Positions 33,801-47,500 of a DNA stretch of 64,000 nucleotides are shown one piece after another. Numbering within the stretch: the first letter of the stretch is position 1; each line of letters starts with the position of its first letter. Both the position numbers and the translations under genes were made by a program. The stretch is from the NCBI GenBank assembly GCA_949752735.1, contig OX457042.1, forward strand, positions 59,860,723 through 59,924,722. Reading direction: 5' to 3'. The DNA is from Lumbricus terrestris. Its lineage: Eukaryota > Annelida > Clitellata > Crassiclitellata > Lumbricidae. The notes beneath the pieces were generated by a model. It did not search any database and was not told the DNA's origin. It worked only from the letters and a program-made list of their open reading frames with translations.

Positions 33801-34000
33801 NNNNNNNNNNNNNNNNNNNNNNNNNNNNNNNNNNNNNNNNNNNNNNNNNNNNNNNNNNNNNNNNNNNNNNNNNNNNNNNNNNNNNNNNNNNNNNNNNNNN
33901 NNNNNNNNNNNNNNNNNNNNNNNNNNNNNNNNNNNNNNNNNNNNNNNNNNNNNNNNNNNNNNNNNNNNNNNNNNNNNNNNNNNNNNNNNNNNNNNNNNNN
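33801..34000. other. Assembly gap (200 N)
   Basis: A run of exactly 200 N, a placeholder size. Open frames across it have no meaning. Confidence 0.99.
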
Positions 34001-34091
34001 AGACAGACGGGTCCATTCGCTAATCATTTGGAGCGCTCAATGGCGTTGTGGATAGCGAACTAGAGGTCGGAGGTGAACACATTTTATTTAT

Positions 34092-35041
34092 TTACTAGCT
34101 GTACCCGGCCACGCGTTGCTGTGGCTGAAAAGACCGTCCATCCCTCCCTACCTCCCTTCCCCTACCTCCCTCCATCCGTCCCCCCCTCCCTCCGTCCCTC
34201 CCACCGTCCCTCCCTCCATCCCGTCCGCTTGAATGAATTAAAATTTAAATATCTCCGATGTGTCATCTGCGACTTAATGCTGGTTTAGGTGTGTGAGAAA
34301 TGGCGCTATAAAAACGCGCGCAACGAATGCAAGGTTGTGTGAGTTAAGATTTAGCGCATTGCGTTTTTTGCCAAAAAGCATAAGACTTATACAAACCCGC
34401 TCGTATGTAAGGCTTGAAAGTAATCGGTGAAGAAGGATCACGCTATTCGAATGAAGCCCACTCTGAAAGCAATCGGTGAAGACGCTTTTAAAGAAGAAAC
34501 CGTTTATTTGAAAGGGATTTGAATTGTGTACGCGCGCCTTGGAATGGAACGTGCAAAAGATGGCGCTAGATACGAATGAAAATTGTTGGTGAAAACGGCC
34601 GCACTCGGGTGAAAAATTGAATTCGGAATTAGAAATTGTGTTTTTTGGTTTGAACCCGCTCGTATTTTTGTGTGAAAAGGAAATAAATAGACACGAAACT
34701 AATATTTCATTGCTTGATATCGAATGGAACGGTTTGCGAAAATTTTAAAAAGAAAGAAAGAAATAGATACGAAACTAATAATACGAAACTAAATGCAAGT
34801 GATGAAGAGCACTACGCTGTGAAGAAATAAATAAAATGGCGGACTGCGTGAAAGTTGAAATCGGATTGGAATTTAAAGTTGTGTTTTTTGGTCGAAAAAA
34901 TTGCGCTTTTCCCCAAAAGGCATTATAACAACACGCTTATGTTCGAATGGAACGGTTTGCGAAAAATTTGAAAAGAATCGGTGAAGAACTTATCGAGTTC
35001 TGAGGCCACAAAAACTAACGTTTTACATTTTTATTTATATA
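34092..35041 (+). mobile_element. Non-coding element starting TACTAGCTGTACCCGGCC
   Basis: The start TACTAGCTGTACCCGGCCAC and the end TTTTTATTTATATAGATT resemble a widespread class of invertebrate repeats with a CTAGCTGACCCGG head and a TATATAGAT tail. Internally there are C/T-rich CCCTCCCTCC runs and repeated ACGAAACTAATA and GGAACGGTTTGCGAAAA blocks. No coding. Superfamily uncertain. Confidence 0.45.
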
Positions 35042-35262
35042 GATTTCTCGCATTGCTATAGCGTCCCTCAAGCTATTCACTCAGAAGCGCTCCTGTCTAC
35101 AGAACAGACACCGCATCGGAGTTTAACACCGAAACGCACGAGAAATTTTACGAGTGAAGGACTTGCCCAAAGTCCCTACACGGCAGCTTGAGGTGGATTC
35201 AAACCCCTCCAGCTCCAAGGCCCGAACCCACCACTACACACCTCAAGGCTCACATTCATCAT
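35041..35262 (-). mobile_element. tRNA-derived SINE, copy C
   Basis: The reverse complement contains GGTTTGAATCC in the B-box position, GGGACTTTGGGCAAGTCCTT, CTCCGATGCGGTGTCTGTTC and a tail with GAGCGCTTCTGAGTGAATAG and GCTATAGCAAT. Confidence 0.7.
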
Positions 35263-35408
35263 AATCTGTTGCTGAAATGGTGAGGGAGAGAACAAGCAAC
35301 CCACCCTCATATAAGTCATGGCTACTTCAGAGTCAGTAAAGGGGACTGGGCACTCTCTCATTCATAGCACTAAGCTTAAATATGGTACAATATGATTGAT
35401 GCGCTTAC

Positions 35409-35565
35409 GAGTCGTGATTGTCCAGAGCGGCTGTGGTTGAGGTCCGGTTGGATGAGGGAAGGAGGGAAGGGGGAATTGGTGGAGGAAGCCAGGTCGTCGG
35501 CTGCTGCTGCTGTGGCTGCTGCTGCTGTTGGGATGGAGACGGTTGAACATCATCTGCAGCAGACG
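35409..35565 (-). CDS. MLLT10: AF10 orthologue exon 12
   Basis: Acceptor TTCTGTTGTCAG|CG, donor GACTC|GTAAGC. Encodes SAADDVQPSPSQQQQPQQQQ, a Pro-rich stretch and STTAALDNHDS. Q-rich sequence is typical of the C-terminal half of AF10. The next exon is not identified. Confidence 0.65.
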
Positions 35566-38500
35566 CTGACAACAGAAGATGTCATCACCATCTTATCAGT
35601 GTCGCATATCTTCATCACATTATTACCACAATTTTATAATTCTTCACAAATCTCCTAATCTTTGCTCGCATAACATAACATTATTGCCTTGAGTATCACA
35701 AAAAATTATTATCGGGTTTTCTTGTGCTAACATTGCCACTAGAAGAGATATCCAGAGATGCACTATCATCCGAAAAATGTGAGAGATGAATGGGCAATAC
35801 CACATCTCAATCACATATGACCAAGTCTCCTGTAATTGCAGCACCTCTCATAGTGCATACCAATCAGAGGTGCTCCCAGTGGAAAAGACCCACAGAAAAG
35901 AAAGCAGTTTTCGAGCAGCAGAATGATGTCACAAGTCAATGTGGTTGATGTACAATAAATTTACAATTCCTACACAGTGAGAATTTTGCTAATCAGCACA
36001 TATCACTTCATCGCAAACAACATACTGCCTTCATCTTGCAATCATTTTACCATTCACGCTTAAAACACATTGTTCTAATATGCGTCGTAATTTTTATCAT
36101 CATCTTTATCATCGTGTCATTATATAATCGTCATTGCATCCAATAAAGTCTGATTACTGACATACCAAAAAATAAATCGTAAAACTGAGAAGAGTTAAGG
36201 TCATACTGGTTCCAGGTTTTCTTTGATTAGACGATAGACTGGTGCTAAACTCCGAGCTGCGATCAACGAGACTGAAAACATGAGAAATCAATTTTATGCG
36301 GGAGATGAAGAAAACGAATTCGTAATGTTTATCAGAGAAAAGCGTTTAGATAAAGATTTCGAGATAAGGTGATAGAGCAGTGGTTTTCGACCTTTTTCTA
36401 GTGACGGAACCTTTCACAAGCACTCATTTGCTCGCGGAACCCTCGGCATTTGATGCAGTTGTCGCTTGTGAATTGTTTAATAATATTTAGTCTTAAACAG
36501 TTCAAAACTTTTAATGTACGTTATTAATTTGCACTTCTGCTGCAGTATGATAGTATAGGTCTATATTACAAATACATACTTTAGAATTCTATGGAATCTA
36601 CGTATAAGTCAAGTGCACCAAGCACTGTCGGAGAACAGCTGCATTTCTGCTGTCTACAGGTCCTATTTCGACAACTATCGGATGGATAAAATATTGAAAA
36701 TGGAAATAGGAGTATATTAGATCAGTGCTATGACCAATGTGTGACAAGTTATTTAAATCATCCTTCTTCAAGGTTATTTTTGCGTAATTTGTGCCTGGTT
36801 ATTTATAGCGAGATAGTGGGACCTCAGCATACATGGGAGTTTCAGCTTCGTTTAAACTTTAAAGGCAAAACCCAAGTCGAACGCTGGTTACGAGGCAGAC
36901 ATGGGCATAAAACGCTGAGGTTGGAATATTAGAGCATCATAGAGGTTGGATTGTTGGGCAGAAATACATTAAAGACTTTTTCCCTATTAATACCAACTCA
37001 GCTATTACAATGAGTACATTGAATGAACAATGCAAGTGGAAAGATCATGAGACTGGTTCCCTCACAAGACAACGAAGTTGTTGACGCTGTAGTGGGAAGA
37101 TATTAACCCTCTTGACCCGAGAAACCGATATTTTGTTTCATTAGCCATTGAGTGACGGGAACCCAGAGGTGAAAGGGTTAAAGATAATGAGACTGGTTCC
37201 ATCACTCACGTTACAATGCCAAGAAAGTGAAGTTGTTAACCCTTTACATGTTCATTTTTAAATTTTAAGCCCGTTTTCAGCAGATATTCTCGGGTCAAAC
37301 GGGTAAAGGATTAACACTCTATAAGACTGACTGCCTCACAGGCTAGTGTTGGAGACTGTACGCTCGTCCGTCCATCCATACATATATACGTACATACATT
37401 TCTATCATCGATATATAGAGTTCGTATCTATAGCACACATTCAGAATAACTATTCAGAGGTGATGCTGACTGAGGCAAGACTAATCACTCAATCAACCAC
37501 AATTCACATTTGAATAATTCAACGCTGAGCTCACCAGGACATCCCACAATTCAACGCTGCTCACCCTGATGCATAGAACGTTGGTAACGTTGATTCCGTC
37601 GATCGCCTGGCAACCGTTGCCGAGGCAACACCGGGAGAAACGGAAGAAGTCGGTGAGAGCGCAGCCACAGTCGACGCTGGAGACGAAAGAAGATCCTTCA
37701 CGGTCTTCGCTTTGGCCGCGTTTTTGTCCACACGCAATTTTTTCGTTCGTCTTTTCTGCTCGTTCGTTCTAAATGGAGTGAAGCAAATACACACCCAATG
37801 GTATTCATTCATTCATTCATTCAAGTATTTATATAGCACCACATCAAGGAAACTACTCAGAGGCACTCCCGACTCCATCATGGCCAAATAGAAGTTTTTA
37901 AGTGCTTATAGAATGTGTTAGAGAGCGATCTAGGTATATCAACTGAACATTTATACAGGGCCAGTACTGAATGCCATATCATAAATAACAGCACAATGAT
38001 CACCATTTTGTCCAATTTGTTCCTACAACATTTAGACTTAACTTGGTTTCTTGCATTAGACCTCCTATTGGCTCAATCTTCATCATTTGCTTCAATTGTT
38101 CCCTGTCTCGCAATCTCTCTGCTTCCTGAATAATTCACTCTACCAGAAGGTGCTTTACAAATGCTCAAATACAATACAAAACAATAAAAATTGTCGTGCC
38201 AGAACCACTTTTGCTTGTTTTTAGATAACCTGAATACGGATTAATCCACTATAAAATTATTACAGTGTCAAATCTAAAGTTCTTTAAATATTAAGCTCAG
38301 CATTTAGACCTATCTAAAGTACTTCAAACATTTTCACACCTCGTATTAGATGTCACTATATCACTTTCTCAAATCATACCGTACCGTTGTCACCATTTTG
38401 CACCAGATCAGAATATAACAGATTTGACTTTATCATACATGTGCAGTGTAAACCAATTACACCATAAATTATCATACCACACCAAACAATAAATTAACAT

Positions 38501-41500
38501 ATATGATATCACAATAGAGCTCTCTTTGTCGCAAGATCAACGACTGTCTCTTCTCAAAACCAATTTCTTCTCTTGGATGCACTACTGAATGGTCACAGCA
38601 GTGCGTGGTGCTTTATTATAGGTTGCAAGTCACATTAGTGCCAAAAAATACCATGTCTAGTACAATTCACCATACCACGGAATACTACAGCTTTTCATGA
38701 TGTCATACCATAAAAATACATCATACAATACGTCATCTGTGTATGCATCGCATGTCTTTAGTCTAATAATGTACATCTGTAAAGCACTTCTCACAGCAGA
38801 ACTATTCAGAAGTACTCTCAACGTGACAGACCCGTGAAAAGAGAAAGGTCTTTAAGCAGCGAAAAGATGCAAATAAATTCCCCACCAGAATCCTGCCACA
38901 AATTACCGGTGGAAAATCATTCCACATTGACAGCCCCACAAAAGCAAAAGTCTGATGCTGGGTTAATGAAGTTTGTGGTGGTGGTATTTGTAGTTTAACG
39001 TCATTTGTGTGGTAACAACGACCATTAGCGACGCCCTCCTCCTTTATCCAGGCTTTGGACTGGCACTGGCAGAGTGCAACCAGTGGCGGAGTACATGGTT
39101 CGTGACCGACGCATACACAGATAAAGGCGATCAGCAGAACGAAGAATGTAACATAACCACGTATGACTGTATGTGTGATTTTCAAAAAGCATGTAAATTA
39201 CAAATGTCTCAAAACTCCTAAAGTCATAAACCATCGATACTCACTTGCTTCCCAGCCGTTTACTTGATGACGGTGTGTCCGAGACTTCAGAGTCGTACGC
39301 CTCAGTTAAAGTCGGCTCAACGACATGACTCGGCTGACTCCTCACAGCGGCCGTCTCGCTCAGAAAGTTCGAGAAGCTGTGCGAGAAAGTCGGCTTTGAC
39401 GTCGCAGTGAAAAGCGACGAAGTCACGAGGCTATTTATAGAAACTGGTTTTTCCGTGACATCCGGCGACGACTTGCCGTTACGCACGTCAGAACTCTTGA
39501 CGCTCTTGACACCCAGATCTGACGCTTTGTTGACGACTTCCAAAGCCCTGACGTCAGTCGCCGACGACGACTTTGCGTCAGTGTTTTTACCGCCTTTGCG
39601 GTCGCCCGACTTTGACGATGTCGCGGAATTCGACCTTGAACCCTTCGAGTTTTCCAGCATCTCGGAATTCGACGAGAAACCCGACGATGACAGACTTTCC
39701 GGCAGAGTCGCCGACACCGAAGTCGAGGTCGTAGTCGCAGTCTTGCCCTTCTTCTCCTTGTCGCCGACGTTCCCGAAGTTCGCCGGACTCGGACCGATTG
39801 TCGTCTCGATGAAGTTCGCCGTCGTGAACTTTCCCATGACGTTCTTGACTCCCGTCAAGTTCGCATTGACTGAAGTCGTAGTTGTCGTGCTTTTCGGTGA
39901 CGGATCAGGCGTCAGACCATCGACGGTCGACTTTGCAGTCGTTCGTTCCTTGCTCTGTAAGACTCAGACTTGTAGTCAATTAATAAATAACTCTCTTTTT
40001 TAGGTTATTGGATAAAAATTTTAAATTCAGTTAAAACATCCATTTTTGCACCTACAGTATTATTATAAGATGATCTGTAGGCATATTCATGTTATCTATC
40101 CATTTAAGGAATCTATACAGCGCTCCGTCAACATAACTATTCAGAGGCGCTCCCATCCCAGGCAAGGCCACAGAGGAAAGGCTTGAGTAGTTTATAAAAA
40201 GTGCTAGACAAGTACAGTGGAAGGGAACGCAGACCAAAGGAGAGGCTATACGAAATGGCCTCGCAATTGAGAAAGCCATATTCTGCATGAATGTGGAACC
40301 ACAAAGTCATCTCTACAGGTCGAGTTCAGAAACGGGTAACCAGAGCAATCGAAAGTTAATTCTCGAAGTTAGACTGCAGGACACAATGCTGCTGCATGAG
40401 ACAAACTCATAATTCATCTAAGTTTGTCAATCAAAAATATAAATATATATATATATATATATAACATGTGAATGCATTAACAAACTGTGCTCATTAACAT
40501 TTATGAATTTGCAACCAATTTCAGCACACATTTATGGCAGTTCAAGAGTAGTAACTAGCAGTATTGAGACATAGTCAAGAATATTCAGACTTCATGAATA
40601 TTCAGACTTCATGAATACTCAGACTTCATGAATACTAAGTGCATTTGAATTGATTTCCATGAAGAGAGATTACCTCAGCCTTTGATGTTGGCAGCACAGT
40701 AGATGACCCCATCGGTTGACCCGACCCACTTTGCGAGGCCACAAATCGCAGCTGCAAAGAAAACATTCACATAATGTAACCAGGAAGTAGTAAGGATATA
40801 ATTATTCTGTCCTAACCAATTGCTAACCACACTATGGTGTACATTAGTGTGGTCCATGAGACAATGGTAAAAAATCATCTTCAGCAAAACTTTGCTCCAC
40901 AAGTCTAAATCTGTTCTACCTCTTCTAAGTAAGATTTGTACCAAATTTGAAGCAGATTGGAGCACTTTTAGAGGTAGCTCAAATCCTTACAATTTCCTCA
41001 TAATACAGGTTTTCCACTGCAATTGATTCTGATGATTAGTTCCAAGCTCCTAGACTGAAATCTCAGCCAAAGCAAGCAAAGTTCAATAACCTTACGGATT
41101 CCAATGTCACTTCTACTCTGGACCGAGTCAATGTACCAGACTGAGGTGCCACATATATTCTTGGTGCAGTTGCACAGGCTCTTGGCCATAATGTCAATAC
41201 GATTACTTTGTCAAGATGCTCCATCCGAAGATCGCCCTATACAAGAACCGTGAAGAGGAGGGTAGATGCACGGACAGGGGATCATTGGATATATGTGCCG
41301 CTGGGATGGTAAACTTCTACCTGACATTACTGGCTAGAAAGAAGCAATTGCCAGAATTGCAGTAGGCCTACTTGTCACAGGTAACGGGGAAGAGATCTTG
41401 ATGGGAGTACCAAAAATTGGCCTGTGGACCGGTAAAGAACAAGCCAAAGCATGTCTGAGCACACTGGATGAGTGGGGTCTTCAGAATCGAGTTCGTGGAT

Positions 41501-44500
41501 TAGTGTTTGATACCACTGCCAGCAATACTGGTCTCAAGAACAGTGCCTGCACTTTTTTTGAGAATGCACTTGAGCAAGAATTAGTGTGGGTGGATTGCCG
41601 CCATCATGTCATGGAACTTGCGCTTACTGCTGTTTTCGGATCTTTATTTGGACCAACTGGAGGCCATGAGTTCTTATGTTCAGGAGGTTCCAGCAAAGCT
41701 GGCCCAACATTGACAAGGCGAAATTTGAAGTCTCTTCTGATAACATATTCACTGCACAGTGCACACACTTTTGCTCTTGTAGAAGAAATGGTAAAATTCT
41801 GCAAGGCAACGCTGCATGGAAGGATCACATCAAAGAGAAGACTACAAGGAATTCTTGAAACTCATCTTGATCTTCCTGGATGGTGAAAGTGGGTCATGGG
41901 TCTCCTTTCGGGCGCCAGCAGCTCTCCATCATGCGCATTGGATAGCAAAAGCCATCTATAGCCTTAAAATATTTCTTTTCCAACAGCAGTTCTTACTAAC
42001 TGTCAAAGAGAAGCACAGTGTAAAGGAGATGGCACTGTTCGTGAGTCTCGTCTATGTTCGGTTCTGGCATGTGGCTCCTCTGCCTTTTAGAGCGCCTGCT
42101 ACTTCTTGAGGAGCTCAATAAATATACAAATGTAACAGTGGCAAAGGTGGCCTCGATCGCACTTGGCAGGATCTTTGCTATTTTTCCGAAATTTTTTTGG
42201 GCCTGTCATTGTTTGATGACAGAATAGGAGCGGATGTGGGAACACTGATGGTGACAAACCTCCGCCTTCCACGATCCATCAGTTCCTTGAAACGCCTCGA
42301 CCATCCGCCTGAACCGCTCAGCTCTCTTGCCATGGCCTTGTATCTTGCTTCACAGAGAGAACTACTGTCATCTTTGACTCTCTGCACTTGAATGTAAAAG
42401 AGAAGGCCCAAGGCTTTCTAACAAAGGACCATGAGGAATGGAGCGACGATCCCTTCTACCAGGTTCTCCAGATGGCAGCGTCGGTCATGACAGTTGTGAA
42501 CGACTATGCTGAGCGAGCCATTGCTTTGTTGTAACAGTACAATTCATCACTGACAAAGAACGAAGAACAGAAGCAGTGCCTTCTTAGGCCCGTGAAACGG
42601 CACAGGAAGATCTATCCATCCTGTTCCAAGGCCACGTTAGTGAAGATGACAGAGGATAGTGAAGGACACTGAAGGTGCTATCCAAGAATAGCTGTATAGT
42701 GTGCCATTGTGCCCATAGAAACACTGGACAATTGGAAACCTTCATTTATTTTCATTTGCAATAATTACACGTTTTTAATCATCTCAAATTCTAGTTTACA
42801 TTCTTCATTGCAGATCACTGATTATATGCTCAAACGGTGAAAAAACATTGACCTTGAGCGCCCTCTAAATATATTCCAACCGCTCTAAAATTTGGTAGAT
42901 GTGATACTGACTTGCCAAAGAACAAAACTGGGGTTGTGGAGCCCAACTCTGAGAAAGTTTTTGTTTTTGGACCACACTAGTGTACATATATACCTAGTTA
43001 CAAGCAAACTCATTTTATCCAACTGCACAATCACATCCTGTTAACATGAAAACAAACATCACCAAAACAAACATCGCCATTAAAGACGCTTTCCTCAATA
43101 AGTGACAATTGTCGCCCATGTGATAGTTCGATCACGCGGTTTTGGACGGTTGAAATAGGGAAGGATCCCTAAAGGAGGGAGGAGTGATAAAGCATACAAC
43201 ACATCAAACATCTGTAAAAAATTATCAGAATCAAGCAAGCATTCCCATGCTCTCAGGCTGTGCCAACATGCAATTTGCAGCGTAATGTGCAGGTCGCCCA
43301 ATGTTGGTCGTAGGTTTTACGGGTCAATCAGATTTGCCAATTTATATTTAATCTGATGCAAAACCATCCACAGTGCTACTACCATTCAGATGCGCTAATT
43401 GTAATCGCTAAGTAAAATCATCTTTGTGCAAAACAAGTTACAAAGAAATAACTTTCGAAAAAAGAAAAACTCTAAACATTAAAGTAACAGCAAAATTCTG
43501 AGACTAACGACTAATAATTATTAACTTGAGATGTTGTCTAACGCACAAAGACTAACGGCAAAACCAAAACCAATCACGATAAGCAAGGGGTTTAGGGTCA
43601 TGGGTAAACAGAATGGTAAATTGAGCAATACGGTGTGATGGACACATTACATGGCTTTCAAAAAGCTAAATTTGACCGATAATTATTAGAACTTTTGGAG
43701 AAAAGGCCAAATGCATCACAAGACAGATGGTACTTCTGAAAGGCCTTTGCTGTTAGAAGCACTTTATAAATGATTAAATATAATATAAAAAACAATGGTA
43801 AATTGAGCAATAGGGTGTGTGATGGACACATTGCATTGCTTTCTACTTAAAGCTAAATTTGACCGATAATTATTAGAACTTTTGGAGGGGAGGCCAGACA
43901 CATTACAAGTCTGAGGGAACTTCTGAAAAGCTTCTGCTATTAGAAGCACTTCATAAATGATCAAATATAATATAAAAAAACGTTGTAATCGCTACTTTTG
44001 GTTTCTCTCCTCTGGCCGCTGCGGCTGAAATCTTATCCGGTGAATCGTTCACATCAGTTGCGACTGGTTTGTACGGCGGAATAACTTTGACATTGCTGTC
44101 CTTCTTCTGAAAATGAAAGAATTCTTTGTGAGAAAGTATCACACAAGAGACTGTTAACTGTACTGTTTAGGGCTGTTGATCTCAAATCTTTGGCAGACCA
44201 GGCATGAACTGACAGACAGACAGACAAACAGACAGACATAAGAACCATCGTCATAATGATATTATATGACTAGAGGCCCATAGTAATTTGAAGTAAAAAG
44301 AGGTAGGCTAAGCAAAAGTGAGTAATTAAAGTGAAGATAATTTAAGGTGAAAGCAAATAAACATATTTTAAGGTAAGAAGAGGCAATTTTAAGACTGTTA
44401 GTAAGGTAATCTAAGAATAGAAAAGATATTTTAAGGTAAAAAAGGTGAGCTAAAATAAATAAAGGCAAGTTAAAGCGAAGGTAATTTAAGCTATGTATTC

Positions 44501-47500
44501 TTAAAAATTAAAATCGCAAAAGCTAATTTAATGTAAGCAAAGGTATTTTAAGGTAATTAACAGTAATTTTTAAGGTACCGTTAAGTACAGGTGAGTTAAA
44601 GTAGGTAAAGCAAATGTAAGGTAAGTAAAGGCAATTCAAGATGAGTGAAGGCAATTCAAGATGAGTGAAGGCAATTCAAGATGAGTGAAGGCCATTCAAG
44701 ATGAGTGAAGATAATTGCAATCAAATTGAAGGTAGGCACTCTTTTTTTTAACTTACCACTTTCTTGTAGTGATAAGTGCAGTAGCCGCAGTACTTGACGC
44801 TGTCCGAATAGTTCCCTGCCTCCTCACATAACAGACCCTGCGCCTGGGCACTAGACAAAAACATCTCCGTCACTAACAACAATACTAACAATATGACTAA
44901 CAACTACATCACTAACAGCAATACTAACAATACGACAACTCCATCACAAACAACAATACTAACAATACGACTAAGAACAACATCACTACCACACTCTGAT
45001 AATGCAAGTTCTACATGTGTATACTGCATAAAAGAAGAAGGCTACATTAAAGGCCCTGACGGAAGCACCTCTTGACCTCTTGGAGTCGGAAGGTTGTGGG
45101 TTAGAATCACCTCAGTCAATGCCTAGGGACCACTTCACTCGCAATTGCTTATGTGCTTTGGTGTGAAACTTTGATTCAGTGTCTGTGCTGTAACTGGGAG
45201 CGCCTCTGAGTAGCAATCTTGAAGGAACGCTATAACAAGTACCTCACTAAGTAGAATACTAGAGGGGTGTTGAATGAATTAATTAATAATTTATGACAAG
45301 CTGTTACAAGGGCACCCTACAAAACACCTATTACAAGCGGGATAAGCCCTAGTGAACAAGTTTGATTCTTGCATACATGTAGATTCCAAATAATCCACTG
45401 TACCAATCAATGAATTTAAAGTACTTATTGATATCCTGTAACCTTATTACTGTCACCATTACCGTCCGCTTACCATGTAACCTTATTACCGTCACCATTA
45501 CCATCCGCTTACCATGTAACCTTATTACCGTCACCATTATCATTCGCTTACCATGTAACCTTATTGCCGTCACAATTACCATCCGCTTACCATGTAACCT
45601 TATTACCGTCACATTACCGTCTGCTTACCATGTCACATGGAAGTGGTATCGACAGCCGCTCTTGTTGCACTGCATGCAAGCGCCAGAGTTCGCTTTTCCC
45701 TCGCGATCCTGTTCTTCACAGATATAGCACGACTGAAAACAAAGAAAGACATTGCAGGTAAACTTATCGCTTTAACATTCTATACCATTCGTCATTGCAT
45801 TGGTTTTAGTGCTGGTTGTATTCAAGTTGGAGCGACAAAAAGAATTCTTGCTAAATAGAAGTCGGATTGATGAAAATAAATTATATTTATATAGAATTGG
45901 AATCAAATGAAAGATACTTAAATTGGAGCTGGATTAATGAAAGATAATTGGTATTTAACTAGAAGTTGGACTGAAATAAAACACTCGAATAGAAGCTGGA
46001 CTGATGAAAAGAATTCACACAAAATTACCAGTCAGGTTGGTAACAAATAAGTGTCGCATTCTTAAAAATTATTTAATATAATTTAATCTCACCTGTTCTA
46101 AAGCACCCATATCATTATGGCAATTGGATAATATATTGAACAGAAGCCCTAGTAATTAATCAAACAGCTTAAAAGACAAGTTTGCATCGTCAAATAGACC
46201 AATACCCAAGGTAACTGAAACAATTGTCATATGATAAAACAATTACTTTACAATACAACGCTAGAATCATCTGCATAAACAATAGCATATATTTGATTAA
46301 ACCAATGCTTGATTTGATTAAACCCATGCATGATTTGATTACCTTATTGTATCGTTCCTGTGGAACGCCTTTCAAGATGATCGGTTCCATTGTTTGAACA
46401 TTTCCAAACCACGCTTCTGGGACGAAGAGAGCGCAGACGACGTGGCACCAACCTTGGAACAACATTTCCATCGCGTAATTCATCAATTTATATCAATCCT
46501 GAAATTAACGTAGCACATTCGGTGGACTGAACAAAGGAATTGCTGACCGTGGTTTCTCCAATTTCATTCCACCACATAGTATCAAAAGTCTTCACATCTC
46601 AATGGTTATATTCCTGGTAAGGTGCCTAGTCAAGGAAAGAAAGTATTATGGAAAGATACTTAAGGCAAGATAAGGAAAGAAAAGATAAGGTTTATTGGGA
46701 TGAGAAAAGTAGAGATAAGGTATAACCCCGCAACTGCTCGTACTGCAGCAATGCCAGACCCAAGTCTGGAGGTGGGAGGAGGTGACACTGATCATCGTTG
46801 ATACGACACAGCAACAAGGTATATCAGTGTGAGGGAAGCAGAGAAAAGATATATTAAGGAGAGTAAAGTTAAGTAAAGTGACGAAAGCAGAGATGAAGGG
46901 TTGGGAGCACTCCTGAATAGTAACTTTGAAGTAGGTGCTATCTGTAATGAACGAATTTAAATGAAAATGAGTTTGGGTATGGTCAGAAAGGCTGAGTTCA
47001 GCCAAAGCAATGCGAGACCTTGAGATAGCTAATAAACTGATGTAAAACTGATGAGATGAGGCACGGCAACTCAATGGTAATGAATTAATGTCTCGGATGA
47101 GTTTCAATCCTCTTACCTCCAGTGTCTGTTCGCTTCAGTGCGCCATCTTTCTGTGGACAAAGCTCACATCGCTGAAACACAAATGACAATGGGTTGATGA
47201 AAATTATGACAGTGATGATTTTAAGTCAATTTTTAGATTTTGTGTTATCTTCATTCTATCTGCCGTGGCTTAGTGAAATGCTGAAAATGGTGCTATATAA
47301 AAATAATTTTATGTACCTGGAGTCCTAGACACTAGTAGACACTGCTGTAACTTTGTACCTTTTATGTACCTCTATGCATCTTTCCTGTACCTCTTATGTA
47401 TGCATCTTTATGCACCTTCCACAATGTATCAAAGTAGGTATACCTCACAAAAGCAAATCAGTGAAAGCAAACAATTAATGTTTAGCAAAGTCAATGGTTC

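Noticed and set aside
33749..34055. Frames spanning the gap
   Set aside because: They consist of unknown bases.
34073..34288. Pro/Ser-rich frame
   Set aside because: Comes from CCCTCC runs inside a dispersed non-coding repeat.
44887..45075. Asn/Thr-rich plus frame next to AF10 exon 6
   Set aside because: Simple ACTAACAACA-type repeat in the intron.
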